This document shows, piece by piece, positions 53,701 to 59,300 of a stretch of 64,000 nt of DNA (its first letter is position 1; each line of letters begins with the position of its first letter). The notes under the pieces are model-generated. The model did not search any database, was not told the DNA's origin, and saw nothing but the letters and a program-made list of their open reading frames with translations. The stretch comes from Burkholderia humptydooensis (GTDB lineage Bacteria; Pseudomonadota; Gammaproteobacteria; Burkholderiales; Burkholderiaceae). The stretch is from NCBI RefSeq assembly GCF_001513745.1, contig NZ_CP013382.1, positions 558,001-622,000 of the forward strand, in the 5' to 3' direction. Made by a program: the position numbers and the translations under genes.

Positions 53701-56325
53701 GCGATTGGCTCGGTCAAGAGCAACATCGGACACCTGGCCCTCGCGGCGGGGATCGCGGGGCTGCTCAAGGTGGTGCTGAGCCTGCGGCATCGAACGATTC
53801 CGCCGACGCTCCATTGCGAGTCCGTCAACGAGCATATCGATCTCGCGCGCTCGCCGTTCCACGTGCCGCGCGTGGCGCAGGCGTGGCGCACGGCCGACGG
53901 CGCGCCGCGGATGGCCTGTGTGAGCTCGTTCGGCTTCAGCGGAACCAACGCGCACATGGTGGTCGAGCAAGCGCCGGCGGCCGCGCCGCCCGCGATCGCC
54001 GACGCGGCCTCGCGCGAGCAGTTGGTGGTGTTGTCGGCACGGCGCCCCGAGTCGCTGAGGGCCGCCGCCGCGCGGCTGCGCGATGCGCTCGTGGCGCAGG
54101 ACGCGGCCGTTTCGGCGCCCCGTCTCGTCGACGTGGCCTATACGCTGCAAATCGGCCGCGCCACCTTCCGGCATCGTCTGGCGATCGTCGCTTCGTCGCT
54201 CGCCGGCCTGATCGAGCGGCTCGATGGCTGGCTCGCCGGCGGCGTCGATCTGCGGGCCGGCATCCACGAAGGCGCGGCGCCGGCCGCGCAGGCGGCCGAC
54301 CGCTCGGCGCGCATTGCCCGGGCGCTTGCCGATGGCGATCCGCATGCGGCGGCGGCCGTCTGGGTCGCGGGCGGCGAGACGGGCGGCGAGGCGCGCGCGT
54401 TCGACGGCCTGTCGCCGCGCCGGATCGCGCTGCCGGGCTACGCATTCGTGAAGTCGCGCTACTGGATCGGCGGCGCGCCGCCGGTGATCGACCCGCCGCA
54501 TTCGGCCGCATCGATTGCGTCGCCTGCATTGACGGCATCGACAGCGTCGGCAGCATCGACAGCATCGACAGCATCGACAGCGCGCGGCCTCGGCAAGCGG
54601 ATCGCCGTGATCGGCGCCGGACCGGCCGGGCTCGTGATGGCCAAGTCGCTGCTCGAGGAGGGGCACCGGCCGGACGTGTTCGAGCGGCAAGCCGATCTCG
54701 GCGGCGTCTGGCTGCTGCACACTGAGAACAAGCGCGCGGGCGCCTACCGCAAGACGCGCTTCCAGACGTCGAAGTACACGAGCGCGTTCTCGGACTTCGA
54801 CGGCGCGCCGGTCGACGGGCACTTTCATGGCGTCGCCGACATGCATCGCTATCTGCGCGACTACGCCGAATGTTTCGGCGTGACGGAGCGGATCCGCTAT
54901 CGCACCGTAGTCCGCCGCGTCGAGCCGCACGGCGAGCAGTGGCGCGTCACCACCGAACGCGACGGCGTCGCGCATACCGGCATTTACGACGGCGTCGCGC
55001 TGTGCCAGGGGCTGTACTGGAAGCCGTGGCGGCCCGAGTTCGCCGGCCTCGATACCTTCCGGGGCACGATCCTGCATTCCGCCGAATACGTCGACGAGCG
55101 CTGCCTGAACGGCAAGCGCGTGCTGATCGTCGGCAACGGCATCAGCGGCATGGACATCGCGGAGGAGGCCGCGCGCGGCGCGAGCCAGGTGATCTGGACC
55201 ATGCGCCGGCCGAAATTCATCATGCCGCGCATGACGGGCTTCGTGCCGAATGATTTCCAGTCGCCCGCGAGCCTGCTCGCGAACGTTGATCCGGCGCAGA
55301 TGATGGAGCGCGTGCGCTATTCGATGCCGGAGTATTTCCGCCAGTACCAGGACAGCGGTCTGCTGCCCGATCTCGACGATTTCCGTCGCCAGCCGGTCGT
55401 GCAGATCAACGACGGCATCGTTTCGCTCGTCGCGAGCGGGCGCGTGGAGGCCGTCATCGACGAAATCGAGGCGTTCGACGCGCACGGCTGCCGCTTCCGG
55501 CGCAGCGGGCGCTACGTCGAGATTGACGCCGTGGTGTTCTGTACCGGCTACCAGATCGACGAACGGCTCGATTGCCTGCCGGACGTATCGATGCGCGCCG
55601 ATTTCGCGATGGGGATCTTCCATCGCGAGCGGCCGAGCCTTGTCTCGACCTCGTGCCCGCTGCCCGTCGCGTACTCCGGCACCTTCTTCTTCCCCGAAAT
55701 GGTTGCCCGCTGGTACGCGCGCGTGATGTCGGGCCGTGCGGATCTGGCCGGCAGCGAGCTCGACTATCGTCTCGACCGGCGCCATGCGGCGATCAACGGA
55801 CCGATCGCGAACGTGGTGTTCGGGCTGCGGCTCGGCCTGTTGCCCGATCCGGCGCGCGAATTCCGCGAGTTCTGGCGGCTCGTGAATCTGCCGCCGTTTC
55901 CGCCGATCTATCGGCTGCGCGGCGAGCATGCGGACCCCAACGCGGCAGCGCGCCTGGCGGCGCTGAACCGCCGCAATCTGACGAGCGGCAGTGCCGGTGC
56001 GGCGCTCGACACGGTCCGCTACCGCCTGCTCGCAGGGCTAGGCGACGCGGCGCTGCGCGAGCTGCTCGCGCGCGGCGAGATCGACGAGGACGACTGCCGC
56101 CATGCCGGCCGGCACGCGGCCGACGCGATCACGCTCGACTGGAAGCGGCAATACATCCTGCGCGATGACGGCGCCGAGCCGCCCGGCGGCGAACCGGCGG
56201 CGGAACGCGCGCCGAGCCCGGGCAGCCCCGAGTGGGACGACTACCGGACGCTGTTGGCGCGGCTCAGGGCCGGGGAGCTGGACATGCAGGGCGTGCTGCA
56301 CGCCCTGGCGAAACAGGACGACTGA
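41758..56325 (+). CDS. Trans-AT PKS megasynthase 3: beta-branching and embedded monooxygenase
   Basis: This 4855-residue PKS continues the chain. Domains: docking helix, DH-KR-ACP (completing the split module of KS7), KS8-KR-ACP, KS9-ECH'-ECH-ACP-ACP, and KS10 followed directly by a flavin monooxygenase and a C-terminal docking segment. All three KS domains keep Cys, HGTGT and (N/I)GH. Both ACPs after ECH carry the Trp six residues after Ser (Ser3419/Trp3425, Ser3533/Trp3539) that marks beta-branching carriers. I start at ATG 41758, 57 nt after the previous stop, because MANYHLDIFGQV begins a docking-like helix; the frame is open further upstream (ATG 41674), but that would overlap protein 2. 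The module set predicts an alkene, a hydroxyl and a beta-branch, as in C7 to C1 of FR901464. Probably Fr9GH/TstGH (letters from memory). Confidence 0.95.
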   Translation: MANYHLDIFGQVERNGLPRDAALDLLRHYRRSGCVDDTGAVRWLHAPPADAARRANGGARALLYCALTGREFFLADHRVDGVRVLPAAAYFEFVRAALRHAGFASAEGFALTHVSLERPLAIDGDGDDADRLLVVELLADARGRIGFTLASTGRALAEVAPCLDASPRAALAADAGLSVHCTGVYLPEPMPGVDAGTEAETGADTEADAPDARSGAPVYDADACYRFLAARGFEYGARQRALQRIVLHGPHRLHADLALPAPLAASLPAMWLHPSLLDGALQAAAGFYLAEPVGAEPGLPFAVDEIAVWRACEPRMRARVTRHAADAGATTRLDVALYGTDGRLCVALKGLTSRTRRARASRDDALLLARPEWRDEPLAADARAARQPARHRILLVGDLGRDGEGIAPGEAGAADALAAALQARWPAGSARPEIVRVECGPAPECDDPIETSLRLKHCLQDCFATPLQLSERLLVAIDDASPLVRSAHAMLKCVAAEYPECETRCVAWAARAGVGEIADALVDEALARDSADYVRYAARREARRWAPLAADAPAHGWRDGGRYLISGGAGHLGLAFAHDIATSVAAPRLFLLGRGDPDALDARQQARLREIADAGAHVTRYRVDVTDADALAEVVARIEREHGPLHGVLHAAGVAEDGLLVNKTDETWRRVMRPKVLGAANLDRVTRHMPLDCFVLFSSGSAVFGNVGQSDYAAANAYLAAYAERRHAAVESGRARGRSLCIHWPLWDGGMAAAMADAERLHRATGMRPMDAALGVEALRRALAAPCVELVAAAGDRRRLERSLTGAADAQLAEAGSASAGAAPAPERSRADAAALRGAAARLLQRIVAGELKLPPEQLRTDQPLDQYGIDSVDMMKATRELEKTFGILPKTLFFQYPSIDELAVHFAERHFAVLAAMAAPGAASRTAPTAAPRAVEGLIETPAETPAEAPAEAPAEAAAEAPIARRAFDATAPGDAARSDIAIIGLSGRYPRSADVAEFWDNLAGGVDAVREIPAERWDWRAFHRDGDGHRPGAHASRWGGFIDGVDEFDPLFFNISPSEAEIMDPQERLFLQHAWAALEDAGYSRGRLARERREREAAGIGTGAGETGVYVGVMYSEYIQCANNDPERLVGSSYASIANRVSYALDLRGPSLAIDTMCSSSLTCLHLACGELASGGIGMALVGGVNLNLHPNKYHLLSRGRFVSPRGRCHSFGADGDGYVPSEGVGVVCVKRLADAQRDGDPIYAVIRGSAINHGGKSQGYSVPQPQRQQDVIRQALKQAQVDARAISYVEAHGTGTSLGDPIEIAGLAGAFSRDTADTQFCAIGSVKSNVGHCEAAAGMAALTKVIGQMRAGELFPSLHAQRLNPHIDFAASPFAVVRERRPWAGVAGRRIAAVSSFGAGGSNAHFVLQDYARPGDDAIDDEGGGACLVPLSARTPEQLAQQAGALARYLADCARAPGGARHWHRPPAGLASIAYTLQTGREPWEARVAFIATSRDELLALLNGYLDGRPDPRRVFSGTRASGSRLLPLFSADQDSHALVENWFAKGKHAELLTVWAEGVDLDWARLYDGVGPRRPRRVNLPTYPFARERYWLPVPDVDTPHAAPERSGGADIAAAPSLGYRVPDWERLPDAAASDARARMAESEPDVLLCGWDADAAQRLAACWPADCGRIVGAAAHADTEAIDEAFTELALAVFANLQARLAAASGAAVRVQLLVPPGERGELLSALEAMLLSLAFEYPGFAGQLVLCGEVTSDAAARAMREQAELAARHPHATLVRFHDGELSRRVWRETDAREPAGSPWREGGVYLITGGGGALGIVLARHLAREMPSATLVLVGRRAASELAGTPAGASLDTLRAQGVAVEYRAADISDRAACEQLVADVARAHGALHGVFHAAGVARDGAASHKTAQTLREVLAPKVAGTVNLDRATRHLPLDFFVLYSSLSGAMGNAGQSDYATANAFLDRYAARREARAAAGACRGRTISIGWPWWDGDGMAPDGHAARLLREAGMLPLGADDGMRALKCALAHAGEHLLVVHGDAARMRAAAQAGEASAVPAGRGTSPAARDGADLDERVTGRLRELLGRLCKLSPQRIDPRAQFENYGVDSVRVIHLQQALGKHYPGIGSALLYEHTTLASLAAHLVAQHPVQSRAWAGEPEHADAPAAPEAEPPRATGGDNVRRAIGGDAARAAANPGDEDLIAIIGIAGRYPKAANLAEYWRNLAGGVDCIDEIPAERWSLDGFYVADKDEASRTGRSYSKWGGFLDGFADFDPQFFSIAPRDAWLMDPQERLFLQCAWEALEDAGYSREALVERHRARAGVFVGATKTGFELYGPQFWRQNKAFLPRTSFGSIANRVSYCLDLTGPSLAIDTMCSSSLVAIHEACERLRRGDCDIAIAGGVNLYLHPANYVALCSGHMLSPEGRCRSFGAGADGFVPGEGVGAVILKPLALARRDGDAIHAVIRASGINHSGKTHGYMVPSPASQQALIRLTLARAGCDAASIGYLEAHGTGTALGDPIEFRGLVQAFGERGAGVQCALGSVKSNIGHLEAAAGIAALTKVVLQLRHRKLVPTLHAAELNPEIALDGSGFVMCDMLRDWTPQPGADAPLRAGISSFGAGGVNAHLIVEQYRDAEADAAARNGADEGAAPAVFVLSARNADRLDAYLDRMIAFLADGGGPLTALCRELQTGRSAMAERCAVVCRSTTELLEVLRAHRRGEPVEGFHRGRIVDVDVAADADAVAPDDLDACARAWVRGADIDWRVGQAPPCARPARAIAVPTYPFKPQRFWLDTLAPALALDVAAGDAVARAADAATGGPHASCAGAIRLPAPRRFIAPGGMLSDARITLMSPAEAARSRSAAHSPQPDSTARRAPAAEPLIARRDDAHPSLRHVDLPAGWSAADLVARLTELFELFERPVSGEPVDAVLLHGPRDGFHHALDDVPDGALARLVAAIGGAPPVVLAALPGDAIGLGWLIGAACDLLIVDSGSRYGCATPPSGAAEELLSARFGARPGAAAMLSGAVRTGETWQAANLGLHAVPAQAMGGEALAATQALVAGGGRAASLLKAHWRGAFFSEAGALGAPSSWPVLADRAHEPELADVAAAADSGRPVALPHSCVELTLDDAGVAVARISDPATRNAFTPALVAAMEAVVAWASETPGCKVLILTGHGHYFATGGTREGLQAIQQGNAKFTDARLYELPLACPVPVIAAMQGHAIGAGWAMGMACDAVLFAEESVYHSPYLSYGFTPGAGSTLVFPMRLGLDLGREILLGARPYKGRELRERLPGLSVAPRGEVLARARRIAAQWSAQRTRNELIRDKRQALAALAQAMPAAIRKELAMHEQTFHHNPDVARRIDRAYGVGATPAADMPSTPARDLAALLKSTLAAEIQLSADELDDEAGFVDLGLDSVTAVTWARTLGRALSIELTPAHVYQYPSVAKLLAYLREATDGVAVRGDVGGADAVPAAAPAPGPKPQPTLEPTPAAAAGIAIVEIVRQTLAAELQLDAQDIDAHASFVDMGLDSVTAVTWARKLHERLAVDLSPTQLYQHPNVAALCAHLSDAGASAGPDAAAHAAADRAARTAASEPASRPALQPAPPSIAAQAPALATVQAPPAVGSTPEPPPTPADAPRRAASAERVDIAIIGMAGRFPGAADLDAFWRNLVEGRDSIVEVPPHRWSLDRHYDPDPQAKGKTYSRWIGLLDDADAFDAEFFGISPREAEHMDPQQRVFMENCWHAIEHAGYNPFSLATQRTGLFVGCATGDYADLGRRDEAGAQSFMGGASSILSARMPYFLNLDGPCLAIDTACSSALVAVNEACNSLLLGNCDLAIAGGVCVMAGPTLHILSSKAGMLSPTGRCRTFDGAADGFVPGEGVGTVLLRRLDEALAAGDTIHGVIRGWGINQDGRTNGITAPNPDAQRRLASGVYRRFGIDPKRIMMAEAHGTGTKLGDPIEVRALTEAFREFDAGTGYCAIGSVKSNIGHLALAAGIAGLLKVVLSLRHRTIPPTLHCESVNEHIDLARSPFHVPRVAQAWRTADGAPRMACVSSFGFSGTNAHMVVEQAPAAAPPAIADAASREQLVVLSARRPESLRAAAARLRDALVAQDAAVSAPRLVDVAYTLQIGRATFRHRLAIVASSLAGLIERLDGWLAGGVDLRAGIHEGAAPAAQAADRSARIARALADGDPHAAAAVWVAGGETGGEARAFDGLSPRRIALPGYAFVKSRYWIGGAPPVIDPPHSAASIASPALTASTASAASTASTASTARGLGKRIAVIGAGPAGLVMAKSLLEEGHRPDVFERQADLGGVWLLHTENKRAGAYRKTRFQTSKYTSAFSDFDGAPVDGHFHGVADMHRYLRDYAECFGVTERIRYRTVVRRVEPHGEQWRVTTERDGVAHTGIYDGVALCQGLYWKPWRPEFAGLDTFRGTILHSAEYVDERCLNGKRVLIVGNGISGMDIAEEAARGASQVIWTMRRPKFIMPRMTGFVPNDFQSPASLLANVDPAQMMERVRYSMPEYFRQYQDSGLLPDLDDFRRQPVVQINDGIVSLVASGRVEAVIDEIEAFDAHGCRFRRSGRYVEIDAVVFCTGYQIDERLDCLPDVSMRADFAMGIFHRERPSLVSTSCPLPVAYSGTFFFPEMVARWYARVMSGRADLAGSELDYRLDRRHAAINGPIANVVFGLRLGLLPDPAREFREFWRLVNLPPFPPIYRLRGEHADPNAAARLAALNRRNLTSGSAGAALDTVRYRLLAGLGDAALRELLARGEIDEDDCRHAGRHAADAITLDWKRQYILRDDGAEPPGGEPAAERAPSPGSPEWDDYRTLLARLRAGELDMQGVLHALAKQDD
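41935..44490 (+). other. DH-KR-ACP completing the split module
   Basis: DH: FFLADHRVDG and HPSLLDGALQ. KR: SGGAGHLG and SGSAVF...QSDYAAAN. ACP: QYGIDSVDM. With KS7 of protein 2 this builds an unmethylated alpha-beta alkene, the C6=C7 double bond of the diene in FR901464-type compounds. Confidence 0.87.
44578..44649 (+). repeat. Six 12-bp tandem repeats in the ACP-KS8 linker
   Basis: The unit is GAAACGCCGGCC/GAAGCGCCGGCC with point variants. It encodes Glu-Thr/Ala-Pro-Ala repeats, a flexible acidic/proline linker, and is in frame throughout. Confidence 0.9.
44695..48215 (+). other. Module KS8-KR-ACP (hydroxyl-forming)
   Basis: KS8 has TMCSSS, HGTGTSLGDP and NVGHCEAAAG, and an insertion before VYVGVMYSEY. 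KR has TGGGGALG and SSLSG...SDYATAN. ACP has NYGVDSVRV. No DH is present, so a beta-hydroxyl should remain, consistent with the ring oxygen at C5 of FR901464. Confidence 0.87.
48370..49665 (+). other. KS9, elongating ketosynthase of the beta-branching module
   Basis: Intact motifs: TMCSSS, HGTGTALGDP and NIGHLEAAAG. It has no KR after it, so the beta-keto group is left for the HMG-synthase-type branching reaction on the downstream ACP pair. Confidence 0.88.
50430..51870 (+). other. Tandem crotonase domains: degenerate ECH' then PksI-like ECH
   Basis: The second domain (about 51120-51870) strongly resembles PksI-type ECH2 decarboxylases: HYFATGG, IQQGNAKFTDA, QGHAIGAGWAMG, YGFTPGAGST and the C-terminal MHEQTFHH. 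The first (about 50430-51040) has only the crotonase skeleton (LPGDAIGLGWLIGAACDLL) without FATGG and is probably inactive. The active one would decarboxylate the HMG-type intermediate made by trans-acting cassette enzymes. In FR901464 this carbon becomes the spiro-epoxide. Confidence 0.85.
51920..52470 (+). other. Tandem beta-branching ACPs
   Basis: Both carriers read LDSVTAVTWAR(T/K)L (Ser codons at 52012 and 52354). The Trp at Ser+6 is the signature of ACPs recognised by HMG-synthase cassettes. The near-identical cores indicate a recent duplication. Confidence 0.92.
52705..53975 (+). other. KS10, elongating ketosynthase before the oxygenase
   Basis: TACSSA (Ala in the last position), HGTGTKLGDP and NIGHLALAAG keep the Cys-His-His triad. 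The post-KS linker ends at a threonine/alanine/serine repeat, and the monooxygenase follows with no ACP between. Confidence 0.87.
54535..54579 (+). repeat. Five 9-bp tandem repeats in the KS10-monooxygenase linker
   Basis: The unit is GCATCGACA, with one GCGTCGGCA copy, coding Ala-Ser-Thr/Ala. It marks the junction where the oxygenase is inserted after the ketosynthase. Confidence 0.85.
54596..55960 (+). other. Embedded flavin monooxygenase (Baeyer-Villiger/FMO type)
   Basis: A class B flavoprotein monooxygenase is fused in cis. FAD site GAGPAG starts at residue 4286 (nt 54613), NADPH site GNGISG is 4459-4464 (nt 55132), and the FMO fingerprint F4434-R-G-x3-H4440-x3-Y4444 lies between them. 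In trans-AT PKSs such domains oxidise the ACP-bound chain, often with oxygen insertion. A Baeyer-Villiger step before release has been proposed for FR901464. Whether it inserts oxygen or hydroxylates C4 cannot be told from sequence. Confidence 0.9.
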
Positions 56326-56326
56326 C

Positions 56327-59300
56327 ATGAGCGACAACTTCAAGGCGTTATTCGATCGGCTGCGCAACGGCGCGCTCGACGAGGCTGACGGGATCGCGTT
56401 GCTCGCGCGTCTGCGCGATGCGTTGCGCGCCGACGACGCGGGTCGTGCGGGGGGCGCGGCCCCGGACGCGACCGGCGTCGATGCGGCGCGCCTGCCGCGT
56501 TTCGCGACGCCGCACTGGCATGCGCGGCCGTATCGCGAGGCGTCGGCGCAGGCGTTCGACACGGTGCTGTTGGTCGGCCAGGCGTGCGTCGCGGCTGCCT
56601 GGGGCGACGAACTGGCCGCGACCTTTCCGGGGGCGCGGATCGTGCGGATCGAGGCCGATGCGCAGGCGCCCGACGCGACGCGGCCGGAACCGGCGTTTCG
56701 CGCGCTCGACGCGGTGGGCGATGGCGCGCGCGTGGCCGTGCTGCTGATCGACGATCTCGCGCCGGAGCGCGCCGAACACGACGCCCACGCGCCCGATCGC
56801 TATCTGGCGTGCGTGCTGTCGGCCTTTGCGCTGGTGCGCGACCTGCTCGGCAGGCCCATCGCGCGCTGTCATCTGCTGCATCTGACGCCGCTGCGCCATG
56901 CGTTGCCGATCGGCGCCGCATGGCACGGGCTCGCCAAGAGCGCCGCGCTCGAAAGCCCGCGCTTCGCGAGCGGCGGCGTCTGGCTGTCCAACGCGGACCT
57001 CGGTCGCGCAACGCCCGCATTGGCCGCGCGCGAGCTGGCCGAGTTGGCGCCAGGGCAGTATCGCGACATCGGATGGATCGACGGCCGGCGCTGCGAACGC
57101 GCGCTTGCCGCGAAAACCGACGCGCTGGTCGCGCCGGCGGCCGAGCCGTTCTCGCGCGGCGAGACGGTCCTGATCACGGGCGGGGCGGGGGCGCTCGGTC
57201 TTGCGATCGCGGCGCGCCTGACGAGCCGTTTCGCGCTGCGCGTGGTGTTGTGCGGGCGCCGCTCGGCCGACGCGCTCGATGCCCGCCAGCGCGACTGGCT
57301 CGCGCGGCATCCGGCGGTCCGTTATGTCTGCGCCGACGTGAGCGATGCGACCCGGGTGCGCGCGCTGCTGGCGGAGTTCGGCGGTTCCGCGCCGCTCGCC
57401 GCGATCTTTCACGCCGCGGGCGCCATCGACGATGCGCCGCTGCGCGCGAAGCCGCTCGACGCCATCCGCTCGGTGCTCGCGCCGAAGGTGCTCGGCACGC
57501 AACTGCTCGACCGCCACGCGGCTCGTCTCGGCGTGCGCTACTTCGTTTGCTTTTCGTCGATCGCATCGTTGGCCGGCAGCGCCGGCCAGGCGGATTACGC
57601 GAGCGGCAACGGCTTCATGGATGAATATTGCCGGCTGCGGCAGGCGGCCGCCGACGCCGCGGGCGGCTGCCGCTACCTCAGCATCAACTGGCCGTACTGG
57701 CTCGAAGGCGGCATGCATGCCGATCCGCGTCGCCTCGAGCGGCTTGCCGCCGACAGCGGCCTTACGCCGCTCGGCATGGACGACGGCATCGACAGTCTGC
57801 TGACCTTGCTCCAACGTCCGGCGCCGCAGGTCGTCGTGCTGCCGGGCGAGCGTGCGGCGATCGACCGCGTGTTTCTCTCGACGCCGCAGCCTCCGCAGCC
57901 TCCGCAGCCTTCGCAGCCTCCGCAGCCTTCGCCGCCTCCGCAGACGCCCGCCGCGCGCGGCGCAGCGGACGATCTGCAGGACGGTCTGCGCGAGCTGGTC
58001 GCGCGGACGCTGAAGATGGAGACGGAGGCGATCGACGCCGACACGCCGTTCAGCAACTATGGCTTCGACTCGATCCTGCTGACGGAACTCGCGACCACGA
58101 TCGGCCAGCGCTATCCCGGCCTGGCACTCGAGGTCGGCGTGTTCCTCGACCATCCGACGCTGCGCGAGCTGGGCGACTGGCTGCGTGCGCGCCTGCAGGC
58201 CGCCTGCGCCGGCGATGGCGACACGAGGGCGTCACGGCCCGGCGCCGCGGCGCCGCGGGCGGCCGATACGCTGCTCGACGGCTTACGTGCACAGGCCTCG
58301 ACGATCCTGAAGCTGCCCGTGGCCGACATCGGCATCGAAACGCCGTGGTCGGAATTCGGTTTCGATTCGATTAGCCTCAACGAATTCGCGACGCTGATCG
58401 CGCGCGACTTCCCGACCGGCCCGCTCGCGACGGATCTGTTCCTGTCGTGCTCGACACTCGCCGAGCTGGCCGCGCATCTCGCGGCGCGCCTGCCGGCCGC
58501 GCCTGGGGCGCATCGCGCGCACGAGTCGGCGCCGCCGCATGCCGATCCCGCGCCGGCCGCGGCCGAGGAGATCGCGATCATCGGCATGGCCGGGCGCTTT
58601 CCCGGCGCGAACGACCTGGCCGGCTTCTGGCGCAATCTCGTCGAGAATCGCACCGCGGTGACGACGATTCCGGAGGACCGCTGGCGCTGGCAGGATTACG
58701 CGGCCGGCGAGCCGGGCAAGACTGATTGTCGTCACGCAGCGTTCCTGACGGCGATCGACCGCTTCGACGCCGCGCATTTCCGCATCTCGCCGCGCGAGGC
58801 GGAACTGATGGACCCGCAGCAACGGCTGCTGCTCGAATGTGCGTGGGAGGTGTTCGAGAACGCGGCGATCGCGCCCGATTCGCTCCGCGGTCGGCGGATC
58901 GGACTGTTCTTCGGTGCGGAGAAGAACGACTATTTATCGCTGATCGCCGACGCCGATGTTGATGTCGACCCCTACATCAACATCGGCAACGCGCATGCGA
59001 TGCTGGCCAATCGCGTGTCGTTCTTCTTCGGCCTGACCGGGCCGAGCGTCACGCTCAATACGGCGTGCTCGAGCTCGATGGCGGCCATCCGGGCGGCGGT
59101 CGCGAGCCTGCGCAGCGCGGAGTCCGAGATGGCGCTCGCGGGCGGCGTGAACATCCTGCTGAGCCCGGGCCTCTTCGTGCTGAACCGCAAGATGGGAATG
59201 CTGACCGCGAGCGACCACATCAAGCCGTTCGACCGCGACGCGTCGGGGCACTTGTTCGGCGAAGGGCTCGGGCTCGTGCTGCTGAAGCCGCTCCGCCAGG

